NCBI GenBank assembly: GCA_964456515.1
Contig: CAYVZP010000001.1
Coordinates: forward strand, 30,437 to 94,436
DNA: 64,000 nt
Reading direction: 5' to 3'
From: Azoamicus sp964456515
Lineage (GTDB): Bacteria > Pseudomonadota > Gammaproteobacteria > UBA6186 > Azoamicaceae
The first letter of the stretch is position 1. Each line of letters starts with the position of its first letter. Shown here piece by piece: positions 15,712 through 23,437 of the stretch. The position numbers and the translations under genes were made by a program. The notes below the pieces were generated by a model. It was not told where the DNA came from. It saw nothing but the letters and a program-made list of their open reading frames with translations, and ran no database searches.

Positions 15712-16932
15712 ATGAATAATCTTATAAATAATATTGGTTGTTGGATAAATACTAGGTTTCCATTAGCTACATTATGGAAAGAACATATGAGCGAATATTA
15801 TTCACCTAAAAATTTTAATTTTTGGTATTATTTTGGCTCTTTATCTATATTAATATTTGGCATGCAAGTTTTAAGTGGAATATGGTTAACAATGTTTTAT
15901 AATCCATCTAGCGCTGAAGCATTTGATTCTGTTGAATATATTATGAGAGATGTGACATTTGGTTGGTTGATAAGGTACTTGCATTCAACTGGAGCCTCTT
16001 TTTTCTTTTTAGTGGTATATTTACATATATTTAGAGGGTTTTTATATGGATCATATAAAAAACCAAGAGAATTGTTATGGATAATAGGCGTGATAATTTT
16101 TTTATGTTTATTAGCAGAATGTTTTTTTGGTTATTTATTACCATGGGGAAATATGTCTTTTTGGGGAGCTCAGGTTATAACATCGTTATTTAGCGCAATA
16201 CCAATTATAGGTAATACATTAGTAGAATGGTTAAGAGGTGATTATACTGTAAGTGGAGCAACTTTAAATAGATTTTTTTCATTACATGTTTCAGCTATGC
16301 CATTAATATTTTTAATATTAATAACTGTGCATATTTTAGCATTACATGAAGTTGGATCAAATAATCCTGATGGAATAGAAATTAAAGATAATAAAAATAA
16401 AGATGGAATACCAGTTGATGGTATACCAATGCATCCGTATTATACTATTAAAGATTTATTTGGCTTCTCAGTGTTTTTTATATTCTTTTTTTATATTGTG
16501 TTTTTTATACCAGATTTTTATGGATTTTTTTTAGAGGCGCCAAATTACATGCCAGCTGATAAATTAGCAACACCAGAGCATATAGCACCAGTTTGGTATA
16601 TGACACCATATTATGCAATATTAAGAGCAGTGCCAAATAAATTGGCAGGCGTAATTGCTATGGGGGCATCAATAGCGATTTTATTTATTGTACCATGGTT
16701 AGATAGAAGTCCTGTTAAATCTATAAGATATAAAGGTTTATTATCAAAAATAGCTTTAATGATATTTACGATAAGTTTTTTTATATTAGGTTATTTAGGA
16801 ATGGAACCACCAAGTGAAATGAAAACCTTATTGGCACAAATCTGCTCATTTATTTATTTCGCGTTTTTTTTATTAATGCCTATATATACATCTTTAGAAA
16901 AAACAAAAAAAGTTCCTGATAGAGTAAAATAA
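15712..16932 (+). CDS. petB: Cytochrome b subunit of cytochrome bc1
   Basis: 406 residues with eight predicted membrane helices. It carries both b-type hemes and both quinone sites. The heme ligands are H91, H105, H192 and H207. GYLLPWGNMSFWGAQVI is conserved. The Qo motif is PVWY (residues 293-296) instead of the mitochondrial PEWY; PVWY is known in beta- and gammaproteobacteria. I chose the ATG at 15712 because AAAGG is 8 nt upstream and it avoids overlap with petA; an in-frame ATG at 15685 is possible. The petC start follows the stop by 2 bp. Confidence 0.97.
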   Translation: MNNLINNIGCWINTRFPLATLWKEHMSEYYSPKNFNFWYYFGSLSILIFGMQVLSGIWLTMFYNPSSAEAFDSVEYIMRDVTFGWLIRYLHSTGASFFFLVVYLHIFRGFLYGSYKKPRELLWIIGVIIFLCLLAECFFGYLLPWGNMSFWGAQVITSLFSAIPIIGNTLVEWLRGDYTVSGATLNRFFSLHVSAMPLIFLILITVHILALHEVGSNNPDGIEIKDNKNKDGIPVDGIPMHPYYTIKDLFGFSVFFIFFFYIVFFIPDFYGFFLEAPNYMPADKLATPEHIAPVWYMTPYYAILRAVPNKLAGVIAMGASIAILFIVPWLDRSPVKSIRYKGLLSKIALMIFTISFFILGYLGMEPPSEMKTLLAQICSFIYFAFFLLMPIYTSLEKTKKVPDRVK

Positions 16933-16934
16933 AA

Positions 16935-17693
16935 ATGATTAAAATTAAAAATATAATAATTTTCGTAATATTTACATTTATGATAACAAATGTAAATGCA
17001 AGTAGTGATATTAAATTAAATAAAGTAACAATTGATTTAGAGGATGGAGCTGCGCTTAAAAGAGGGGCTAGAGTTTTTTTTGATTATTGTCAAGGATGTC
17101 ATAGTTTAAAATATATGCGTTATAACAATTTAGCTGACGGCATTCAGTTGATAAATAAATCTGATAAAAATAATGTAATGTTAATAACGGAATATTTTAT
17201 GCATTCTACAAATATTATCAATGAAAACAGTCCTATTTTAACATCTTTATCTAATGAAAGTGGTGTGAAATGGTTTGGTAAAAATCCGCCTGATTTATCA
17301 TTATTAAGTAGATACAGGGGTAATAATTGGATTTATAGTTACATGAAAAGTTTTTATAAAGATGAGTCAAGACCATGGGGTGTAAATAATTTAATTTTTC
17401 CAGATGTTGGGATGCCACATATTTTATTAAAATTACAAGGATTACAAATTTTAAAAGATAATTTTGAAAAACATGCTGATATAGAAAAAATGTTAGAATT
17501 AATTGAAAATGGTGATATTTCTAAAGAGAAATATGATTTTTTAATTAAAGATTTAGTAACATTTTTGTCTTATGTTGGTGAGCCAGTTCAAACTGAAAGA
17601 AAAAATTTAGGATTTTGGGTTGTATTATATTGTATCTTTTTATCAATAATTTTGTATTTTACTAAAAAGGCGTTTTGGAAAGATATTAAATAA
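16935..17693 (+). CDS. petC: Cytochrome c1 subunit of cytochrome bc1
   Basis: 252 residues. It has a Sec-type signal peptide (about residues 1-22, ending NVNA-SS), the covalent heme site C52-Q-G-C55-H56 and a likely methionine ligand M160 in DVGMPHI. A C-terminal membrane helix (about 225-242) is followed by a short basic tail. It transfers electrons from the Rieske centre to a soluble or membrane cytochrome c. The presence of CXXCH implies a cytochrome c maturation system elsewhere in the genome. Its stop overlaps the sspA start by one base. Confidence 0.96.
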   Translation: MIKIKNIIIFVIFTFMITNVNASSDIKLNKVTIDLEDGAALKRGARVFFDYCQGCHSLKYMRYNNLADGIQLINKSDKNNVMLITEYFMHSTNIINENSPILTSLSNESGVKWFGKNPPDLSLLSRYRGNNWIYSYMKSFYKDESRPWGVNNLIFPDVGMPHILLKLQGLQILKDNFEKHADIEKMLELIENGDISKEKYDFLIKDLVTFLSYVGEPVQTERKNLGFWVVLYCIFLSIILYFTKKAFWKDIK

Positions 17694-18313
17694 TGTATAT
17701 ATCAAATATTAAACATTCAATAATGACATTATATACAAATGGATTTAATGACCCTTATTCACATGTGGTAAAATTAGTATTAACAGAAAAATGTCTTGAA
17801 TTTGAAGAAAAATTAATAAAAGATAATTTAAATACATTAAAAAAGTTAAATCCATATTGTTATACACCAACTTTTATTGATAGAGATTTAATATTGTATA
17901 AATCAGAAATTATAACTGAATATATAGATGAAAGATTTCCGCATCCACCATTAATGCCGGCAAATCCAATTTTGCGTGGTAAAACTAGATTGTTAATATA
18001 TAGAATAAACAAAGATTGGTTTAAAACATTAAATTATATATTAAATTTAAGAAATGATTTATCTTTAAATTTAGAAGAGTATAAAAAAAATTTAATAACA
18101 CAAATAGAGGGTGCAAAATTATTATTTAAAGAAATGCCATATTTTTTAAGTGAAAATTTTTCATTGATAGATTGTTGGATATCCACATTATTGTGGTATT
18201 TACAGGAAATAGATAAAGATTTTTTAAGTAGAGAGAAAATTATATACAATTATAGTAGAAAAATGTTTGCTAGAACTTCATTCAGGAAAGTATTGAATAA
18301 AAAAAAACAATAG
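17693..18313 (+). CDS. sspA: Stringent starvation protein A, GST-fold RNA polymerase-associated protein
   Basis: 206 residues (212 in E. coli). The thioredoxin-like N-terminal domain reads SIMTLYTNGFNDPYSHVVKLVLTEK, followed by DERFPHPPLMPANPILRGKTRL, the SspA signature that distinguishes it from glutathione transferases; an all-alpha C-terminal domain follows. SspA binds RNA polymerase and modulates stress and stationary-phase transcription in E. coli. It overlaps petC by one base (TAATG) and belongs to the rplM-rpsI-petABC-sspA series. No sspB follows; the next gene is tmRNA. It is a surprising regulator to keep in a small genome. Confidence 0.92.
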   Translation: MYISNIKHSIMTLYTNGFNDPYSHVVKLVLTEKCLEFEEKLIKDNLNTLKKLNPYCYTPTFIDRDLILYKSEIITEYIDERFPHPPLMPANPILRGKTRLLIYRINKDWFKTLNYILNLRNDLSLNLEEYKKNLITQIEGAKLLFKEMPYFLSENFSLIDCWISTLLWYLQEIDKDFLSREKIIYNYSRKMFARTSFRKVLNKKKQ

Positions 18314-18321
18314 GTAACAAT

Positions 18322-18663
18322 GGGGGTGATTTGGAGTAGATATAGTATATTATATTAATTTTTCATGTCGAGTTAAATCTCGTAAAAAAAAAAGGCAAAT
18401 AAACGCCAATAAAAATTATAATTACGCGATAGCTGTTTAATTTATCGCATATTATTTTATTATATCTTCTTTAATAAGATAATATATATATAAAAGAAGA
18501 TATCCATTTATTTTAAATATTTTTTAAATGTGAGAAAAGAAAACATTTATTTGATTTTAATTAAACCTAAATAAAATTAAAGACATTATTCAGGTAAAAA
18601 AAACATGTATAAGAAAATTAGTATAGATCACTATAGACGTGGGTTCAAATCCCACCACCTCCA
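18322..18663 (+). ncRNA. ssrA: Transfer-messenger RNA (tmRNA)
   Basis: A 342-nt RNA gene. The tRNA-like ends pair: GGGGGTG (18322-18328) with CACCTCC (18656-18662), discriminator A18663, T-arm GTGGG-TTCAAAT-CCCAC. CCA is not encoded. The resume codon is GCC at 18405, preceded by TAAAC, like UAGUC in E. coli with A at -4. The tag reads A-N-K-N-Y-N-Y-A-I-A-V, with stop TAA at 18438-18440. GCGATA (18425-18430) and TATCGC form the stem that encloses the stop, as in other tmRNAs. With SmpB it rescues stalled ribosomes and marks the product for proteolysis. The 5' element after GGGGGTGATTTGGA is divergent. Confidence 0.92.
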
Positions 18664-18681
18664 CAATAATAATTAATTTTG

Positions 18682-19083
18682 TTATTTAATATTTTTTTTA
18701 GATAATTTAATATTATAATCGTTAATTAAGATTTGTCTATTTATATCAACATCATGTATGATTTTTAAATATTTAATTTTTTTTTTAATAATATTTTTTT
18801 TTTTTAATAAAGTTAAATTAATATTTTTATTATTAAATTTATTTAATATTGAAGATTTAATTTCAGTAACATATTGTTTTTTGCGTGATTTAAATCCAAA
18901 TTTAGGTAATCTAATATTTAAAGGAGTTTGTCCGCCTTCAAATGTAAAACGCTTTGAATAACCTGCTCTACTTTTTTGTCCTTTATGTCCTTTTCCACAC
19001 GTTTTACCAAAACCAGAACCAATTCCTCTTCCAACTCTTTTTTTTTTACATAAACGTAATGTAAATGTATTTAAATAAGACAT
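18682..19083 (-). CDS. rplO: 50S ribosomal protein L15
   Basis: 133 residues (144 in E. coli). The glycine-rich N-terminus KKKRVGRGIGSGFGKTCGKG, GQKSRAGYSKRFTFEGGQTP and the LPKFGF block identify L15. The C-terminal third is Ile/Lys/Asn-rich and degraded. In most bacteria rpmD (L30) lies between rpsE and rplO, and secY follows rplO. Here rplO is 2 bp from rpsE, L30 is missing, and rplO is the last gene of the series. Confidence 0.96.
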   Translation of the reverse strand: MSYLNTFTLRLCKKKRVGRGIGSGFGKTCGKGHKGQKSRAGYSKRFTFEGGQTPLNIRLPKFGFKSRKKQYVTEIKSSILNKFNNKNINLTLLKKKNIIKKKIKYLKIIHDVDINRQILINDYNIKLSKKNIK

Positions 19084-19085
19084 TT

Positions 19086-19595
19086 TTATAACTCTTTTTT
19101 ATTTAATAATGTTTGACGAAAATTGGTTGTTTCAATGATATGATTCATATGTAACAATCCATGAAACACACACCTAATTAATAAACTAGGGTTTTTTGAT
19201 CCAAAACATTTTATAAATATGTTTTTTATTCCAACGGCTTCAAAGATTGCTCTAATACTAGAGGCTGATATAATACCAACTCCGTCATTTCCAGGTAACA
19301 TAACAATTTTAGTAGAACAATATGTAAACGATTGTTTACATAAAATAGTACCATTTTTAATTTTTATATTAACTAAATTTCGTCTAGCATTTTCCATCGC
19401 TTTTTGAATAGCGGAAGGAACTTCTTTAGCCTTACCCTTACCTATTCCAAACTTGCCATTTCTATCACCAACGACAGTTAAAACAGCAAAACTAAAAACC
19501 CTACCACCTTTAGTAACTTTAGTATTTCTTTTAACAAGTAGTAATTTTTCAAAAAACAAATCTTTTTTATCTACTACATTTTTAAAATTAACCAT
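19086..19595 (-). CDS. rpsE: 30S ribosomal protein S5
   Basis: 169 residues (167 in E. coli). The start is the ATG at 19595, with TTTGGA upstream; a longer frame from 19622 would run back over the end of rplR. The double-stranded-RNA-binding half (KVTKGGRVFSFAVLTVVGDRNGKFGIGKGKAKEVPSAI) and the GVGIISASSIRAIFEAVGI half are intact. S5 shapes the mRNA entry channel and decoding fidelity. Confidence 0.96.
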   Translation of the reverse strand: MVNFKNVVDKKDLFFEKLLLVKRNTKVTKGGRVFSFAVLTVVGDRNGKFGIGKGKAKEVPSAIQKAMENARRNLVNIKIKNGTILCKQSFTYCSTKIVMLPGNDGVGIISASSIRAIFEAVGIKNIFIKCFGSKNPSLLIRCVFHGLLHMNHIIETTNFRQTLLNKKEL

Positions 19596-19615
19596 AAAAA
19601 TTCCAAATATAAAAA

Positions 19616-19984
19616 TTAACAAATAATACCATTTTTATTAATGGTTTCAGCGACAGCTTTAATTCTTCCATGAAATTTAAAACCAGATCTATCAAAAACA
19701 ATATTTTTAATATTCATTTCTTTTATTTTTATTGCCAGTAAATTTGCAAGCATTTTAGATTTAGTAACTTTATTTAAAATATCAAGTTCACATTTACTGA
19801 TTTCTAATTTAAAATTTTTATCTAATGTAGACATACTTAAAATAACTAAATTGCAATCTGGGTTATATAACTGTGCGTAAGTATGTTTATTAGATTTATA
19901 AACTGTTAATCTATATTTAAATTGTTTTTTTATAGTATGTCTAATTTTTTTTTTTCGTCTGTCAATTTTAGATGCAATATACAT
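19616..19984 (-). CDS. rplR: 50S ribosomal protein L18
   Basis: 122 residues (117 in E. coli). The basic N-terminal helix (KIDRRKKKIRHTIKK) and the C-terminal IVFDRSGFKFHGRIKAVAE signature are clear. L18 binds 5S rRNA together with L5 (encoded at 21291). It follows rplF by 14 bp. Confidence 0.96.
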   Translation of the reverse strand: MYIASKIDRRKKKIRHTIKKQFKYRLTVYKSNKHTYAQLYNPDCNLVILSMSTLDKNFKLEISKCELDILNKVTKSKMLANLLAIKIKEMNIKNIVFDRSGFKFHGRIKAVAETINKNGIIC

Positions 19985-19998
19985 AAATAATTAATATC

Positions 19999-20577
19999 CT
20001 ATTTACTTTTTTTAGGTGATTTTAATTTTATTATCTCATTTTTATATATAATTCCATTACCTTTATAAGCATCTGGTAATCTAAATTGTTTAATATTTTG
20101 AGCTATTTGACCAACTTTATGTTTTGATACACCTTTAATGCATATAGAATTAGATGATAAAATTTTTATTTCAATATCTTTTGGTATTAAATAAATAATA
20201 GGATGAGAATAACCTAAAATCATTTTTAATATTGAGTTATTATATTCAGCTTTATATCCAACACCTTTTAATATTAATGTTTTATCAAATAAATGTATAA
20301 CACCAGTAATATAATTTTTAAATAAAATATATGTGGTTTTAAGTATAGATAAAAATTTATTTATTTTATTTTTTTTTAAGTAACATTCTTGTACAATAAT
20401 AGACAAAATATTATTTGATATATTTATTTTTAATAAATCATTTAATTTATGATTAATAAATCCTTTTGGACCAGAGATTTTATATATACCATTCAAATAT
20501 TCAATTTTAATATTAGATGGTATATTAATTATTTTTTTAAATTTTTTTTCAGAAAAATCAATTATTCTACCATGCAT
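19999..20577 (-). CDS. rplF: 50S ribosomal protein L6
   Basis: 192 residues against 177 in E. coli. The two L6 repeats are visible; the best conserved parts are LILKGVGYKAEYNNSIL and IKGVSKHKVGQIAQNIKQFRLPDAYKGNGI. The only in-frame ATG overlaps the end of rpsH by 16 bp and gives about 15 residues more at the N-terminus than the family, so a rarer start codon inside is possible. The first repeat is strongly diverged. Confidence 0.93.
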   Translation of the reverse strand: MHGRIIDFSEKKFKKIINIPSNIKIEYLNGIYKISGPKGFINHKLNDLLKINISNNILSIIVQECYLKKNKINKFLSILKTTYILFKNYITGVIHLFDKTLILKGVGYKAEYNNSILKMILGYSHPIIYLIPKDIEIKILSSNSICIKGVSKHKVGQIAQNIKQFRLPDAYKGNGIIYKNEIIKLKSPKKSK

Positions 20578-20963
20578 AAAACTTCACCACCACATTTGTT
20601 ATTTACAGCATCTTTATTGGTCATAATACCTAAAGATGTTGAAATTATAGAAACGCTAAATTTATTATATGTTTTATATAAAAATGTATATTTACTATAA
20701 ATTCTAATACTTGGTTTACTTATTCTAGTTATTTTTCTCATAACAGGAATTTTGTTACCGTAATATTTAAGAATAATTTTAATTTGTTTTTTTGTAATAT
20801 CAGAATTTATAATAAAACAATTATCAATAAAACATTCTTTTTTTAATATATTAACTATGTTAAATTTTATTTTCGAATGATCAACTAAAACAAAATCTTT
20901 TTTTGCTAAATAACCATTTCTAATTATAGTAATTAAATTTGATATAGGATCTTGTGTATTCAT
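20562..20963 (-). CDS. rpsH: 30S ribosomal protein S8
   Basis: 133 residues (130 in E. coli). The start MNTQDPISNLITIIRNGYLAKK and the C-terminal SIISTSLGIMTNKDAVNNKCGGEVLCMV are the S8 signature. S8 binds the central domain of 16S rRNA and, in E. coli, represses the spc operon at the L5 gene; retention of this control is untested here. Confidence 0.96.
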   Translation of the reverse strand: MNTQDPISNLITIIRNGYLAKKDFVLVDHSKIKFNIVNILKKECFIDNCFIINSDITKKQIKIILKYYGNKIPVMRKITRISKPSIRIYSKYTFLYKTYNKFSVSIISTSLGIMTNKDAVNNKCGGEVLCMVE

Positions 20964-20969
20964 AATGTT

Positions 20970-21275
20970 TTACCAACTTGCCTTTCTAATTCCAGGGATA
21001 TCACCAAACATGGCATGGTGTCTAAACATATTCCTGCATAATCCAACTAATCTATAAAAACCATTACCTCTACCAGTTTTCCAACACCTGTTTCTTAATC
21101 TGCAGCTAGATGAATCTCTGGGTAATTTTTGAATTCTTTTTTGAGCAATTTCTTTTGCGTCCATAGATGCATTAAGATCATTTATAATTTTACGTAAACC
21201 TTCGCGTCTTAAAAAATATTTCTTTACTAATTTAACACGTCTTTTTTCTCTATTAGACATACATAATCTAGCCAT
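20970..21275 (-). CDS. rpsN: 30S ribosomal protein S14
   Basis: 101 residues, the long zinc-free form: the region that has CxxC...CxxC in the short form reads RDSSSCRLRNRCWKTGRG. The C-terminal FRHHAMFGDIPGIRKASW is conserved. S14 belongs to the 30S head. It lies 15 bp after rplE. Confidence 0.97.
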   Translation of the reverse strand: MARLCMSNREKRRVKLVKKYFLRREGLRKIINDLNASMDAKEIAQKRIQKLPRDSSSCRLRNRCWKTGRGNGFYRLVGLCRNMFRHHAMFGDIPGIRKASW

Positions 21276-21290
21276 AATTTATAATCCTAA

Positions 21291-21824
21291 TTAAAAAGGA
21301 AATTTGAATTCTGTTAATAATAATTTACATAAAGCATTTGTTTTGGAATTAGTAACAATACATATATCTAATCCTTTAACACTGGAAATTTTATCATAAT
21401 CAATTTCAGGAAATATTATATGTTCTTTAATTCCTAAAGAATAATTTCCACTTCCATCAAAAGATTTAGATGACAATCCTTTAAAATCTCTAATACGTGG
21501 TAAAACTAATGCAACTAATTTATCAAGAAAATTATACATATTTTGTTTACGTAATGTAACTTTACAACCAATAATAAAACCTTTACGTAACTTAAAGCCA
21601 GCTATAGATTGTTTTGCTTTAGTTACAATAGGTTTTTGTCCAGATATTAATGTTAACTCTTTAACAAAATCGTCAATACTTTTGTTAGTGACAATTGATG
21701 GTTTGAAACCCATATTAATTACAACTTTTAAAATTTTAGGAACAGCCATAATATTAGTAACATGTTTTTTTTTAATAAAATTAGGAATAATGGTATTATT
21801 ATAAAATTCTTTAGATATATTCAT
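21291..21824 (-). CDS. rplE: 50S ribosomal protein L5
   Basis: 177 residues (179 in E. coli). Blocks include VPKILKVVINMGF, ISGQKPIVTKAKQSIAGFKLRKG, RDFKGLSSKSFDGSGNYSLGI and FPEIDYDKISSVKGLDI. L5 carries 5S rRNA into the large subunit and contacts the P-site tRNA. Its start directly abuts the rplX stop. Confidence 0.97.
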   Translation of the reverse strand: MNISKEFYNNTIIPNFIKKKHVTNIMAVPKILKVVINMGFKPSIVTNKSIDDFVKELTLISGQKPIVTKAKQSIAGFKLRKGFIIGCKVTLRKQNMYNFLDKLVALVLPRIRDFKGLSSKSFDGSGNYSLGIKEHIIFPEIDYDKISSVKGLDICIVTNSKTNALCKLLLTEFKFPF

Positions 21825-22172
21825 TTAAGTTAAAACCTCAGAATTTGATTTAAAAACTCTATATTTTTTTTTATTATCTGATAAACTAAAAAAAATTTTA
21901 TCTTTTTTATTTGTTTTAGGGTTAATTAACATAATATTTGAAAAAGCAATAGACGATTCAATGTTAATTATACCGCCAGTTTTGTTTTTATTAGGATTTG
22001 CTTTAACGTGTTTTTTTATAAAATTAATTCCTTCTAAAATAATAAAGTATTTATATACAATTGTTTTATTTTTAATTATTTTATGTTTAATAATTTTTTT
22101 TATAATTCCAATTTGATTTTTACTTTTACCTGTCAAAACTAAAACTTTATCATTAACTTTAAATTTAAGCAT
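21825..22172 (-). CDS. rplX: 50S ribosomal protein L24
   Basis: 115 residues (104 in E. coli). The KOW motif KVNDKVLVLTGKSKNQIGIIKKI and the INFIKKHVKANPNKNKTGGIINIE block identify it. The lysine-rich insertion after the KOW motif is longer than usual. L24 is an assembly initiator at the tunnel exit. Confidence 0.96.
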   Translation of the reverse strand: MLKFKVNDKVLVLTGKSKNQIGIIKKIIKHKIIKNKTIVYKYFIILEGINFIKKHVKANPNKNKTGGIINIESSIAFSNIMLINPKTNKKDKIFFSLSDNKKKYRVFKSNSEVLT

Positions 22173-22187
22173 AAAAATACCACCTGT

Positions 22188-22556
22188 TTATAAAATTTCT
22201 AATGCTAAAGAAATAATTTTAATATAATTACTAGACCTTAATTCACGTGTAACAGGTCCGAAGATTCTAGTACCAATTGGTTCATTTTTATTGTTTAAAA
22301 GAACAACAGCGTTTGAATCAAATTTAAGAACAGATCCATCAGATCTCATAACACCTGTTTTAGTTCTTACAACAACAGCATTAAAAACCTCACCTTTTTT
22401 TACTTTACCATTTGGTATTGCGTCTTTTACACTAATTTTAATCAAATCACCTATATAAGCAAAACGTTTTTTGCTTCCACCTAAAACCTTTATGCACATA
22501 ACTTTTTTAGCTCCACTATTGTCAGCTACAAGCAATTTTGTTTGCATTTGAATCAT
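22188..22556 (-). CDS. rplN: 50S ribosomal protein L14
   Basis: 122 residues (123 in E. coli). MIQMQTKLLVADNSGAKKVMCIKVLGG and the C-terminal GTRIFGPVTRELR are nearly canonical. L14 forms an inter-subunit bridge. The first ATG overlaps the stop of rpsQ by 4 bp, showing translational coupling. Confidence 0.97.
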   Translation of the reverse strand: MIQMQTKLLVADNSGAKKVMCIKVLGGSKKRFAYIGDLIKISVKDAIPNGKVKKGEVFNAVVVRTKTGVMRSDGSVLKFDSNAVVLLNNKNEPIGTRIFGPVTRELRSSNYIKIISLALEIL

Positions 22557-22795
22557 AAATTATCACCATTTGTTATAGACATTAACATCCATTTTTTTTT
22601 TTTAGATATGTGACGTCCTTCACAAAAAACTATATGATCACCTATTTTGCATTTGTTATTTTCATCATGTATAAAATATTTAGTATGTGTTTTAATATAT
22701 TTTTTATATTTTTTATCTTTAATTTTTTTTTCAATTTTAACTGTTAAAGTTTTATCCATTTTATTGTTAATAACAATGCCATTTAAAATATTCAT
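22553..22795 (-). CDS. rpsQ: 30S ribosomal protein S17
   Basis: 80 residues (84 in E. coli). OB-fold protein with NGIVINNKMDKTLTVKIEKK at the N-terminus, THTKYFIHDENNKCKIGD in the middle and EGRHISKKKKWMLM near the end. It overlaps rpmC and rplN by 4 bp each. Confidence 0.96.
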   Translation of the reverse strand: MNILNGIVINNKMDKTLTVKIEKKIKDKKYKKYIKTHTKYFIHDENNKCKIGDHIVFCEGRHISKKKKWMLMSITNGDNL

Positions 22796-22992
22796 GACTG
22801 ACAGCCCTTTTTTTGAGTTATTATAGTAAATATTTGAGCTATATTACGTTTTATTTTTTTTAATTTCATGCCTTTTTTAAATTCAATGTTATCTGTTTTT
22901 TCTAATAATAGTTTTAATTTTTCTCTATATAATAAATTTAATTTATCATTTAATTCTTTTACAGTTTGTTTTTTTAATAATGTTATATTCAT
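22792..22992 (-). CDS. rpmC: 50S ribosomal protein L29
   Basis: 66 residues (63 in E. coli), two helices: VKELNDKLNLLYREKLKLLLEK and KKIKRNIAQIFTIITQK. L29 is a docking site at the tunnel exit for trigger factor and SRP. The 4-bp overlap with rpsQ and its place after rplP support a sequence that is weakly conserved by itself. Confidence 0.93.
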   Translation of the reverse strand: MNITLLKKQTVKELNDKLNLLYREKLKLLLEKTDNIEFKKGMKLKKIKRNIAQIFTIITQKKGCQS

Positions 22993-22998
22993 ATTTTT

Positions 22999-23412
22999 TT
23001 ACATTTGTTTTGAAATAAATATAGTTTTTATTGGAAGTTTATACGCTGCTAATTTAAATGCAGTCATGGCTATATCTTTTGAGATGCCAGATATTTCAAA
23101 TAAAATAGTGCCAGGATATACTGTGGCAACCCAATGATCAACATCCCCTTTTCCTTTACCCTGTCTTACTTCTATAGGCTTTTTAGAAACTGGTTTATCT
23201 GGAAAAATTCTAATCCAAATTTTACCACCTCTTTTCAAACATTTAGATATAACAATTCTTGTGGCTTCTATTTGTCGTGCGGTAATTCTATAATTATCTA
23301 ATGATTTTAATCCATATTCACCAAATGCTACATAATGACCTTTTGTTGCAATACTTCGATTACTAACATTTTTTTGTTGTTTTCTAAATTTCGTTCTTTT
23401 GGGTTGTAACAT
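22999..23412 (-). CDS. rplP: 50S ribosomal protein L16
   Basis: 137 residues (136 in E. coli). MLQPKRTKFRKQQKN, the LTARQIEATR-like RITARQIEATRIVISKCLKRGGKIWIRIFPDKPVSKKP block, and GKGDVDHWVATVYPGTILFE are all clear. L16 organises the A-site tRNA elbow region. It lies 6 bp upstream of rpmC. Confidence 0.97.
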   Translation of the reverse strand: MLQPKRTKFRKQQKNVSNRSIATKGHYVAFGEYGLKSLDNYRITARQIEATRIVISKCLKRGGKIWIRIFPDKPVSKKPIEVRQGKGKGDVDHWVATVYPGTILFEISGISKDIAMTAFKLAAYKLPIKTIFISKQM

Positions 23413-23437
23413 AAAACACCTTAATATTAATATATTT

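Noticed and set aside
18395..18412. An alternative tmRNA tag starting at GCA 18395 (A-N-K-R-Q then stop).
   Set aside because: It stops after five residues, lacks the NYAxA end and the -4 A context; the GCC frame ends inside the expected stop-codon hairpin.
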